DNA from: CAYLHS01 sp964594235
GTDB taxonomy: Bacteria; Actinomycetota; Acidimicrobiia; Spongiisociales; UBA4744
Direction: 5' to 3'
NCBI GenBank assembly: GCA_964594235.1
Contig: CAZQMF010000007.1
Location: 1 to 47,010 of the forward strand
Length of the DNA: 47,010 nt
Numbering within the stretch: position 1 is the stretch's first letter; every line of letters starts with the position of its first letter. A program made the translations under genes and the position numbers. Shown here piece by piece: positions 39,524 to 47,010 of the stretch. The notes beneath the pieces were generated by a model that saw nothing but the letters and a program-made list of their open reading frames with translations, did not search any database and had not been told where the DNA came from.

Positions 39524-41416
39524 ATGAGCGAGTTCTTCATTCGCAATATCTGGCTCATCATCCTCCTTCCCGCCATTGGGACAGTGGTGCTGCACTTCTT
39601 GGGGCGCAGGATCGGTGAGCCGATCGCGGGGTGGCTCGCATCGGCGATGATCAGTCTGTCGTTCGTGGCCGGCCTCATCGCTGCCATTCCGCTGTTCCAG
39701 GGCACCGCGGAGGCGCACGTCGTGCGCGTGTTCGAGTGGATCCCGGCGCTCGGCGCGACCGCGGAGCTGCTGTGGGACCCACTGTCGGCGCTCATGGTGC
39801 TGGTCGTCGCAGGGGTCGGCGCGCTGATTCACATCTACGCGATCGGCTACATGCACGGCGACGAGCGCTTCACTCGTTTCTTCGTGTATCTGAACCTGTT
39901 CGCCACGTCGATGCTCACCCTCGTACTGGCGAACAACTTCGCCGTCCTGTTCGTCGGATGGGAACTGGTCGGGCTCTGTTCCTACCTGCTGATCTCGTTC
40001 TGGTACGTCCGTCCGAGCGCCGCAGCGGCCGGCAAGAAAGCCTTCATCGTCAACCGGATCGGTGACTTCGGATTCCTCGTCGGCGTCATGATCATCTTCT
40101 CGACATTCGGAACGTTGTCGTACACGACGGTGCTCGACGATCCGGGCAAGCTGCTCGGAGCCGGCACCGCGACGGCTGTAGGGCTGTTGCTCCTCGTCGG
40201 TGCCACCGGCAAGTCGGCGCAGCTTCCTCTGTACGTCTGGCTCCCAGACGCCATGGAAGGTCCCACTCCGGTGTCTGCCCTCATCCATGCCGCAACGATG
40301 GTGACGGCCGGCGTGTTCATGATCGCCCGTACCTCGTCCATCTACGCGTTGTCGGACACGGCATCGATCGTGGTGGCCACCATCGGAGCGTTGACTGCCT
40401 TCTATGCGGCGACGATTGCCATGGCGCAGACCGACATCAAGCGGGTGCTCGCATACTCGACGATCAGCCAGCTCGGGTACATGTTTCTCGGCGTGGGCTC
40501 CGCAGCGTATGTCGCCGGGGTCTTCCACCTCATGACTCACGCGTTCTTCAAGGCGCTGCTATTCCTCGGCGCAGGTGCAGTCATCCATGGCATGTCCGAC
40601 GAGCAGGACATCTTCAAGATGGGTGGGCTGTGGTCGAAGATGAAGACCACCGGTGTGACCATGGCGGTTGCGACGCTTGCGATCTCGGGTATCCCGCCGT
40701 TCGCCGGATTCTGGTCGAAAGACGAAATCCTCTCATCCGCCTTCGGGCGTGGCGGCTGGTGGGTGGTCCTGTGGGCGATCGGCCTCGTCACGGCCGGCCT
40801 CACCGCCTTCTACATGACACGGTGGTTCGTGCTGACGTTCCTCGGTCAACCGCGCTGGGATGACGGTGTCCATCCTCATGAGGCACCGAAGGTCATGACG
40901 GTGCCGCTCATGGTGCTTGCCGCCCTCGCGACCGTCGGCGGACTCATCAACACTCCCTTCAAGGCCGGGCTCGAGCATTTCCTCGAACCGTCGTTCGTGC
41001 ATCTCACCTCCCCTCCCTCGGGAGCGACGGTGTGGCTCCTCGCAGCGATCTCGGTCGCCGTCGCTCTCGTCGGTATCGTCGTCGCCTGGAGGCTGTACAG
41101 CCGGCCGGACGGCGCAGAGGAAACCTGGACTGCGGGCATTCCGGCGCTCTGGCGGCGCATGGGGCACGCCTACTACATGGATGATGTTTATGGGACCCTC
41201 CTCGTCGCGCCGGGCAAGCTGGCAGCGGCGTGGTCGGCGTTCGTGTTCGACAAGAAGGTCATCGACGGCATCGTCAACGGGACCGGCACCGTCGTGCGCC
41301 GGATCGGCGCCGCGCTCCGACCAATCCAGAGCGGGTTCGTGCGGAGCTACGCGCTGACGATCGCGGCCGGAGTCGTCGGTCTCGTGATCTGGTTCCTGGC
41401 CACTGGAGGGCTGTGA
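39524..41416 (+). CDS. nuoL: NADH-quinone oxidoreductase subunit L
   Basis: A 630-residue antiporter-like subunit with 14 core helices plus the C-terminal lateral helix and anchor. The helix-5 Glu is in FVGWELVGLCSYLLI and the helix-7/8 region in LPDAMEGPTPVSALIHA. ATG 39524 follows GAGGGGG; a GTG at 39518 that overlaps the nuoK stop is an alternative. The end overlaps nuoM (GTGA). Confidence 0.96.
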   Translation: MSEFFIRNIWLIILLPAIGTVVLHFLGRRIGEPIAGWLASAMISLSFVAGLIAAIPLFQGTAEAHVVRVFEWIPALGATAELLWDPLSALMVLVVAGVGALIHIYAIGYMHGDERFTRFFVYLNLFATSMLTLVLANNFAVLFVGWELVGLCSYLLISFWYVRPSAAAAGKKAFIVNRIGDFGFLVGVMIIFSTFGTLSYTTVLDDPGKLLGAGTATAVGLLLLVGATGKSAQLPLYVWLPDAMEGPTPVSALIHAATMVTAGVFMIARTSSIYALSDTASIVVATIGALTAFYAATIAMAQTDIKRVLAYSTISQLGYMFLGVGSAAYVAGVFHLMTHAFFKALLFLGAGAVIHGMSDEQDIFKMGGLWSKMKTTGVTMAVATLAISGIPPFAGFWSKDEILSSAFGRGGWWVVLWAIGLVTAGLTAFYMTRWFVLTFLGQPRWDDGVHPHEAPKVMTVPLMVLAALATVGGLINTPFKAGLEHFLEPSFVHLTSPPSGATVWLLAAISVAVALVGIVVAWRLYSRPDGAEETWTAGIPALWRRMGHAYYMDDVYGTLLVAPGKLAAAWSAFVFDKKVIDGIVNGTGTVVRRIGAALRPIQSGFVRSYALTIAAGVVGLVIWFLATGGL

Positions 41417-42966
41417 GAGTGGACTTCCCGATTCTCACCGTATTGATCCTGCTGCCGTTCGCCGCGGCGATCATCGTCGCCCTGCTGCCATCTCGTCGCA
41501 AGGAGTTGTTCCTACCCGTTGGAATCGCGTTGAGCCTCCTGCCGGTCGCACTCGCCGTCTACCTGTTCTTCGTGTTCAAGACCGGTGAGGCCGGTTTCCA
41601 GTTCGTCGAGAAGGTCCCTTGGTACGCACCGTGGGGCATCTCATGGCATGTGGGCGTCGACGGTATCTCGCTGCTGATGATCGTGCTGACGGGGATCCTG
41701 ATGCCCATCTCGCTGGCCGCATCGACCTCGATCTCGAAGCGCGTGAAACAGTTCGTTGTGTTCAACCTGATTCTCGAGGGCGGGTTGATGGGCGTCTTCC
41801 TCAGCCTCGACATGTTCATGTTCTTCGTATTCTTCGAAGTCATCCTCATCCCGATGTACTTCATCATCGGCGTGTGGGGATCGGAACGACGTATCTACGC
41901 TGCGGTGAAGTTCTTCCTGTTCACGGCCCTGGGATCGGCACTGATGCTGGCGGGCATCATCTCGATGGCACTCATGTACGCCCACCAGAACGGAGGGATC
42001 CTCAGCTTCGACTACCTGGGCTGGCTGACGCTCCAGATGCCACTTCCCACCGAGATGTGGCTCTTCGCCGCCTTTGCCATCGCGTTCGCCATCAAAGTGC
42101 CGATGTTTCCGTTCCACACATGGTTGCCCGACGCTCACGTCGAGGCGCCCACTGCAGGGTCGGTGATGCTGGCTGGCGTCCTCCTGAAGATGGGCACCTA
42201 CGGGTTGCTCCGCTTCAACCTCGGGCTGTTCCCACATGCGACACTCAAGTTCGTTCCGGTGATGGCGGTGCTGGCGGTGATCGGCATCGTTTATGGCGCA
42301 GCCGTCGCGATCGTCCAGCCCAACCTGAAGAGGCTCGTCGCCTACTCGTCGGTGAGCCACCTCGGGTTCATCGTCCTTGGCATCTTCGCGTTGACATCAC
42401 AGGGTTTGGAGGGTGGGGTCGTCCAGATGTTCAACCACGGAGTGACGACGGGCGCGTTGTTCCTCCTCGTCGGCATGATCTATGAACGCCGGCACACCAA
42501 GGAGATCTCCGAGTTTGGTGGCATCCAGAAGGTGATGCCGATCTTCGCAGGGTTCTTCCTGTTCACCGCGTTCGCGTCGATCGGCCTGCCGAGCCTGAAC
42601 GGATTCATCGGTGAGTTCCTGATCCTCTTGGGCAGCTTCCTCACCCTGAAGTGGTACGCCATCGTCGCTGCGTCGGGCGTGATCCTCGCCGCCGTCTACC
42701 TGCTGTGGGCGTACGAGCGTGTGTTCACCGGCCCGATCACGAAACCGGAGAACGAGAAGCTGCTCGATTTGGACGCTCGCGAGAAGACCATGCTGGCGGT
42801 GCTGGCAGCACTCATGCTGCTCATCGGGCTGTACCCGAAGATCGCGCTCGACAAGATCGGTCCATCGACCGAAGCGGTCCTCGACCGGATCCAGGCCACG
42901 ACCACCTACCAGCCACCCGCACCGGGACGACTGGCCGACGTGCTGGGAGGGATCGGCGGTGAGTAG
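41413..42966 (+). CDS. nuoM: NADH-quinone oxidoreductase subunit M
   Basis: A 517-residue antiporter-like subunit. The helix-5 Glu lies in FFEVILIPMYFIIG and the helix-7 Lys in KVPMFPFHTWLPDAHVEAP. GTG 41413 overlaps the nuoL stop; GTG 41419 is two codons later. The end overlaps nuoN by 8 bases. Confidence 0.96.
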   Translation: MRVDFPILTVLILLPFAAAIIVALLPSRRKELFLPVGIALSLLPVALAVYLFFVFKTGEAGFQFVEKVPWYAPWGISWHVGVDGISLLMIVLTGILMPISLAASTSISKRVKQFVVFNLILEGGLMGVFLSLDMFMFFVFFEVILIPMYFIIGVWGSERRIYAAVKFFLFTALGSALMLAGIISMALMYAHQNGGILSFDYLGWLTLQMPLPTEMWLFAAFAIAFAIKVPMFPFHTWLPDAHVEAPTAGSVMLAGVLLKMGTYGLLRFNLGLFPHATLKFVPVMAVLAVIGIVYGAAVAIVQPNLKRLVAYSSVSHLGFIVLGIFALTSQGLEGGVVQMFNHGVTTGALFLLVGMIYERRHTKEISEFGGIQKVMPIFAGFFLFTAFASIGLPSLNGFIGEFLILLGSFLTLKWYAIVAASGVILAAVYLLWAYERVFTGPITKPENEKLLDLDAREKTMLAVLAALMLLIGLYPKIALDKIGPSTEAVLDRIQATTTYQPPAPGRLADVLGGIGGE

Positions 42967-44428
42967 CGTGAATGTGTCCTATCTGGCAATCGGCCCGGAG
43001 GTCCTCCTCACGCTGGGTGCGGTCGTTGTGCTCATGGTCGACGTGTTTCGCAAGCCGTCGCCGAGAGTACATGCATGGCTCGCGGCAGTGACCCTCGTGC
43101 TCGCCGGTGTCGCCGCGGGTTTCCAATGGTCGTCGGCCACCACCGACGGGTCGAGCCTCTGGTTCGCGGGAATGATCACGATCGACACGTTCGGTGTGTA
43201 CGCCGCGTTCGTCCTGTTGGGCGTCGCGGCGCTCGGCCTGGCATCCGCGTGGCGGATGATCGTCGAGCTCGGGCGCCGTGGTGCTGAAGGCGTCGTGCTC
43301 GTGTTCATGGCGGCGGCCGGGTTCATGGTCATGGCGTCGTCAGTGAACCTGGTGCTGATCTTCGTCGGCCTGGAGATCGCGTCCATGTCTCTCTACGTCT
43401 TGGCCGGCATCACTCGCAAGACACTCCTGGCGGACGAAGCCGCCCTCAAGTACTTCCTGCTGGGATCGTTCGCCTCTGCGGTGTTCATCTACGGAGCCGC
43501 GCTCACCTTCGCCGGATCGGGCTCGTTGTCCGTGTACGACATTCACCAGTTCTTCGCGTCGTACGTCGTCCTGAAGCAGAACGTGCTGCTCGTCGGAATG
43601 GCGCTGCTCGTCGTGGGGGTCGCTTTCAAGGTGTCCGCGGCCCCGTTCCACATGTGGGCACCTGACGCGTATCAGGGATCGCCTGCAGGGATCGTCGGTT
43701 TCATGGTCGCCGCGGCGAAAGTCGGCGCGTTCGCGGCACTCGCCCGCATCCTGGTCTACGGCTTCTCCACGTTGGCGCATGAGTGGACGACGGGACTGTC
43801 ACTCCTCTCGGCCATCTCGATCGTGGTTGGGATGTTGCTCGCCGTCGTGCAGACGGACATCCGGCGAATGCTGGCCTACTCGTCGGTCGCCCATGCCGGG
43901 TTCATCCTGTCGGCTCTGACCGCCGGCGGCGGCGGGGTGCCTGCCATGTGGTTCTATGTCGCCGTCTACGCCGTGCAGGTGATCGGTGCATTCACAGTGG
44001 TCTCAGCGGTCGCAGGGCCGAGTGGAGGCGCGTCACCGTTGAGCGACTATACGGGGCTCGCCGAGCGATCGCCGCTCCTCGCAGGCTCACTGGCATTCTT
44101 CATGATCGCCATGTCCGGTGTGCCGCTGACATCCGGATTCGTCGCCAAGTTCGGCGCATTCACGTTCGCGTGGCTTGGGGGATTCCAGTGGCTGGTGATC
44201 CTGGCGGTCGTCGCCTCGGTTGCCGGCTTCTTCTTCTACCTGCGCGTCATCGTCCTCATGTACATGCACGATCCCGTGCCCGTCGAGGCCCCCGGCGCAG
44301 CCAGGGGCGGGTTCGAAGCGGTGGGAGCCGTCCGGTGGGTGCTGATCATCACCGTCGCGATCACCCTGGTGCTCGGCATCATCCCCGGACCGCTGCTCGA
44401 CGTTGCCCGGCAGGCATTCCCGTTCTGA
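42959..44428 (+). CDS. nuoN: NADH-quinone oxidoreductase subunit N
   Basis: A 489-residue antiporter-like subunit closing the operon. The helix-5 Glu is in VGLEIASMSLYVLAG and the helix-7 Lys precedes APFHMWAPDAYQGSP. GTG 42959 overlaps nuoM; GTG 42968 is a second candidate with no clearer ribosome site. No strong terminator is visible in the 79 bases that follow. Confidence 0.95.
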   Translation: MSSVNVSYLAIGPEVLLTLGAVVVLMVDVFRKPSPRVHAWLAAVTLVLAGVAAGFQWSSATTDGSSLWFAGMITIDTFGVYAAFVLLGVAALGLASAWRMIVELGRRGAEGVVLVFMAAAGFMVMASSVNLVLIFVGLEIASMSLYVLAGITRKTLLADEAALKYFLLGSFASAVFIYGAALTFAGSGSLSVYDIHQFFASYVVLKQNVLLVGMALLVVGVAFKVSAAPFHMWAPDAYQGSPAGIVGFMVAAAKVGAFAALARILVYGFSTLAHEWTTGLSLLSAISIVVGMLLAVVQTDIRRMLAYSSVAHAGFILSALTAGGGGVPAMWFYVAVYAVQVIGAFTVVSAVAGPSGGASPLSDYTGLAERSPLLAGSLAFFMIAMSGVPLTSGFVAKFGAFTFAWLGGFQWLVILAVVASVAGFFFYLRVIVLMYMHDPVPVEAPGAARGGFEAVGAVRWVLIITVAITLVLGIIPGPLLDVARQAFPF

Positions 44429-44507
44429 CGCCGAACCTACGACTCGCGGCCATGCCCCACACGATTGTCGACCCCTGGTGCGCGGGTGTGCTGTGGGTTC
44501 GGCCAGA

Positions 44508-45788
44508 ATGGCGGATGACATGAAGCGCCGTTTCGTCGTGACCGTCCTCTTCGTAGGTTCGTTCCTCGCTCTGGTGGCGGTGCCGGCAACGGCGCTGCAG
44601 CCGCCGGTGATCTCCGCCGATCGCGCCGCGGCAGATCTCGTCCTCGTGCAGAACGGCGATGTGGTGGCCGAGGATCTCTACGCGGTAGGGAACAGGGTGG
44701 TGATCGAGGGCACGGTCGAAGGGGATGTGCTCGCCGTTTCGACGGGCGAGCTCCTGATAAGCGGACATGTGACCGGCAGCGTCACGGGCATCGCCTCGTC
44801 GGTGGTGATCAGCGGGACCGTCGACGGTTCGGTTCGAGTCGCCGCAGCAACCGTGCGTGTGGACGGCCAGATCGGAAAGGACCTGTTCGTCGGTGCGTCG
44901 AATGTGGTCGTGACCGGCAGCATCGGCAGGGACCTTCTCGCCTGGAGCGTCTCCTTGGACACCACCGGCTCGATCGGCCGTGACGTGACCGGCCAATCGT
45001 TTGGGTCGGCACGCATCGGGGGCATGATCGATGGAGACGTCGAACTGACCACGAACAGGCTGAACGTCCTGGCGGGAACCACGGTGGGAGGCACGCTCGC
45101 CTACCGGTCTTCGTTCGAGGCGACGATCGGTCGGGGAGTGACGGTCGGCCGTCAGATCGTCCGTAGGGAGCCGGTCCGACCGAACGTGCGTGTCGAAGCG
45201 ATCCTCGAGCTGACCAGGGTGGTGGGACTCCTCTCGGTGCTCATCATCGGCCTTCTGCTGTTCTGGGCCGCTCCCCGATCGCTGCAGCGAGCGGTAAAGG
45301 TCATTCGAATCGCTCCGTTGCGGACGCTGCTGATCGGTATCGCAGCGGCGCTCGTTCCCCCACTGGTGATCGGACTGGCCGCGGGTGTCGCCATCGCCTC
45401 GTCCGCCGAGCTCGCGCTTCCCGCCCTCGTGGTCGGAGGACCGATCGCCGTCACCGTGTTTGGGTTGATCGGCGTCGGGCTCCTTCTCAGCCCTGTCCCC
45501 GTGTTGACCGGCGCCGGCGGCCGGCTGCTCGGCTGGAGGCGAAGCGGGCAGGCCGGGTTCGTCCTCGGTGCCTTTCTGTGGGTTGTGTTGCTGTTGATTC
45601 CCGTCGTCCGCACCATCGTCCTGGTGGCGACGGCGTTTCTTGGATTGGGTGCGTGGGCGTCGGCCCTGCTGGCCGCCGGAAGAGAACCCGCGACAGGGCC
45701 GGGGGCGATTGCTGAAGAGGTTCCCGACGAAACCGAAGACGAACCTCGCAACGAGACCCCTGAGCTGTTCCCACTTCCACCCGAGTAG
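44508..45788 (+). CDS. Secreted bactofilin-like repeat protein with C-terminal membrane domain
   Basis: About 426 residues. A signal peptide (KRRFVVTVLFVGSFLALVAVP) is followed by a region of short beta-helix turns (for example VVIEGTVEGDVLAVSTGELL and VDGQIGKDLFVGASNVVVTG) like the polymer-forming bactofilin/DUF583 fold, up to about residue 215. Then come five to six membrane helices and an acidic Pro-rich C-terminus. Classical bactofilins are cytosolic, so a secreted version tethered by a membrane domain suggests a surface or periplasmic scaffold; function is unknown. The ATG at 44520 is an alternative start. Confidence 0.75.
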   Translation: MADDMKRRFVVTVLFVGSFLALVAVPATALQPPVISADRAAADLVLVQNGDVVAEDLYAVGNRVVIEGTVEGDVLAVSTGELLISGHVTGSVTGIASSVVISGTVDGSVRVAAATVRVDGQIGKDLFVGASNVVVTGSIGRDLLAWSVSLDTTGSIGRDVTGQSFGSARIGGMIDGDVELTTNRLNVLAGTTVGGTLAYRSSFEATIGRGVTVGRQIVRREPVRPNVRVEAILELTRVVGLLSVLIIGLLLFWAAPRSLQRAVKVIRIAPLRTLLIGIAAALVPPLVIGLAAGVAIASSAELALPALVVGGPIAVTVFGLIGVGLLLSPVPVLTGAGGRLLGWRRSGQAGFVLGAFLWVVLLLIPVVRTIVLVATAFLGLGAWASALLAAGREPATGPGAIAEEVPDETEDEPRNETPELFPLPPE

Positions 45789-45813
45789 GGGCGGTGCATC
45801 TTCCGGTATGCCG

Positions 45814-45819
45814 TACGAT
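45814..45819 (+). promoter_or_regulatory. -10 box of moaA (leaderless type)
   Basis: TACGAT ends 6 bases before the GTG at 45826. This supports that start over the in-frame ATG at 45808, which has no ribosome site. Confidence 0.4.
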
Positions 45820-45825
45820 GGCCAC

Positions 45826-46830
45826 GTGAGTCGTGACCTTCTCGGGCGGTCGTTGCGAGATCTTCGTATCTCGGTCACGGACCGCTGCAATTTCCGCTGC
45901 ACCTATTGCATGCCCAAAGAAATCTTCACCCGCGAATGGGAGTTCCTCAGCCGGGAGCAGCTCCTGGACTTCGAGGAGATCGGGCGTCTGGTCAGGATCT
46001 TCGCCGCTCTGGGTGTCCACAAAGTGCGAATCACCGGAGGCGAGCCGCTTCTCCGTAGAGACCTCGAGGCGCTGATCGAGTTGATTGCGGCAGTCGAGGG
46101 AATCGACGATCTCACGCTCACGACCAACGGGTCGCTCCTCGCCCGCAAAGCCGAGGTCCTCGCAGCCGCCGGTCTCGATCGTGTGTCGGTGAGTCTCGAC
46201 TCGTTGGATGATACGGTGTTCCGCTCGATGAACGACGTTGACTTCCCGGTCGCCAGGGTGCTCGAGGGGATCAACGCCGCCGCCGAGGCAGGACTGGGAC
46301 CAATCAAGATCAACACCGTGGTTCAGCGAGGCGTCAACGACCACTCGATCCTCGACATGGTCGAAGAGTTCAGAGGTACCGGCCATGTCCTGCGGTTCAT
46401 CGAGTACATGGACGTCGGCCACACCAACGGGTGGCGACTCGACGATGTCGTGCCTGCCAAGGAGATCATCGCGACCATCGACCGAGTCCACCCGCTCGAA
46501 CCACTTCCTGCGCAGTACCCGGGCGAGGTCGCTCGACGGTTCCGCTACAGGGATGGTCAGGGAGAGATCGGAGCGATAGCGTCCGTGACACAGCCGTTCT
46601 GTGGCGCCTGTACCCGAGCCAGGGTGTCGGCCGACGGCTCCCTCTACACGTGCCTGTTCGCCACGAAGGGGTACGACCTGCGGCCGATGCTTCGGTCAGG
46701 CGAACCGGACGAGGCGATCACCGACCACATACGGTCTCTGTGGGAGCACCGTGAGGATCGGTACTCGGAGCTTCGATCCGGCGCGACGGTCGGGCTGCCC
46801 AAAGTGGAGATGAGCTACATCGGCGGGTAG
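45826..46830 (+). CDS. moaA: GTP 3',8-cyclase (molybdenum cofactor biosynthesis protein A)
   Basis: A 334-residue radical SAM enzyme that starts molybdopterin synthesis by cyclising GTP, with MoaC. The N-terminal cluster motif is CNFRCTYCM; the second 4Fe-4S cluster is in QPFCGACTRARVSADG with the later Cys in YTCLF. The C-terminus ends in the required di-glycine (EMSYIGG). GTG 45826 fits the usual length; ATG 45808 would add six residues. No moaC, moaE or moeA lies in the window; the only related item is the MoaD-fusion gene 30 kb away. Confidence 0.95.
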   Translation: MSRDLLGRSLRDLRISVTDRCNFRCTYCMPKEIFTREWEFLSREQLLDFEEIGRLVRIFAALGVHKVRITGGEPLLRRDLEALIELIAAVEGIDDLTLTTNGSLLARKAEVLAAAGLDRVSVSLDSLDDTVFRSMNDVDFPVARVLEGINAAAEAGLGPIKINTVVQRGVNDHSILDMVEEFRGTGHVLRFIEYMDVGHTNGWRLDDVVPAKEIIATIDRVHPLEPLPAQYPGEVARRFRYRDGQGEIGAIASVTQPFCGACTRARVSADGSLYTCLFATKGYDLRPMLRSGEPDEAITDHIRSLWEHREDRYSELRSGATVGLPKVEMSYIGG

Positions 46831-46847
46831 GGCCGGGCTACCCGCCG
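46821..46847 (+). terminator. Hairpin at the end of moaA
   Basis: CGGCGGGTAG and CTACCCGCCG form a perfect 10-base stem with a 7-base loop, spanning the stop codon. No T-run follows. Confidence 0.5.
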
Positions 46848-47010
46848 GTACCGAGTGTTGAGTTCTCGGTCTTGAGGAGGAGCGCGGCGCGGAAGACCGG
46901 GAGACCGCAGGGCGAGCCGTTTCCTCCCCCGCGAAGGCCGAAGGCCGAGTGTTGGGGGAGGTGGACTCGGCCGAAGGCCGAGGACGGAGGGGGCCGTTCC
47001 CATCAACGTT
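46848..47010. other. Right-end sequence without recognisable genes
   Basis: The last 160 bases contain repeated GGCCGAAGGCCGAG words (46935 and 46970) and GTTCTCGGTCTTG near 46861, the complement of the CAAGACCGAGAA-type word of the dispersed repeat family. No open frame here has convincing coding character. Confidence 0.4.

Noticed and set aside
44379..45902. Long open frame antisense to the bactofilin-like gene
   Set aside because: The predicted product is Arg/Asp/His-rich without domains, a typical shadow of a high-GC gene.

Overview
The window is about 47 kb of GC-rich DNA (my estimate is low-to-mid 60s percent) that looks like an ordinary chromosomal segment of an actinobacterium, probably an uncultured lineage; I cannot place it below phylum. 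The actinobacterial reading rests on a twin-motif RsiG-type c-di-GMP-binding anti-sigma homologue, DnaA boxes of the TTGTCCACA type, a MenJ-like reductase, Rex, adenosylcobalamin-dependent ribonucleotide reductase, and many genes that appear to be leaderless (a TANNNT -10 box only 6-10 bases before a start codon with no Shine-Dalgarno). The gene set describes a respiring heterotroph.

Left part (1-14.5 kb): a gene tail, a fungal-type cytosine deaminase, nrdJ behind two NrdR boxes, a collapsed trpB-like relic, an epimerase and S9 peptidase pair, a membrane protein, the threonine degradation pair tdh-kbl, a DrrAB-type ABC exporter, a haloalkane-dehalogenase-like hydrolase, and asnA.

Middle (14.6-21.7 kb): a tightly packed plus-strand run starts with an unusual MoaD-like domain fused to a polytopic membrane domain, followed by two Fluc/CrcB fluoride channel subunits and a DUF190 protein. 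A secreted M23 peptidase, the RsiG homologue and a class 3-type asparaginase follow. A 573-base gene-free stretch then holds five DnaA-box-like sites and a promoter feeding a candidate structured RNA. Next come a Clp1/Grc3-like polynucleotide kinase homologue and a divergent SAM hydrolase with a good terminator.

Respiratory part (21.9-44.4 kb): a cytochrome b6-type gene overlaps a subunit IV-like protein that carries a roughly 440-residue N-terminal extension of repeated helical units, followed by an overlapping 29-residue membrane peptide. Rex converges on this set. A rhodanese lipoprotein behind a CsoR/CstR-like operator and a MenJ-like reductase follow, then a phosphotransferase-nicotinamidase pair and a racemase. 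A complete 14-gene nuo operon (nuoA-N) with a visible promoter follows; almost all its genes overlap by ATGA, TGATG or GTGA, except at nuoD-nuoE, where a 60-bp period duplicated palindromic element separates them. The right end has a secreted bactofilin-like membrane protein and moaA.

The least ordinary items are the repeat-extended cytochrome b subunit with its tiny partner, the MoaD-membrane fusion, the DnaA-box cluster next to a candidate RNA, the twin-motif RsiG coupled to an M23 hydrolase, the trpB collapse relic, and the duplicated nuoD-nuoE element.
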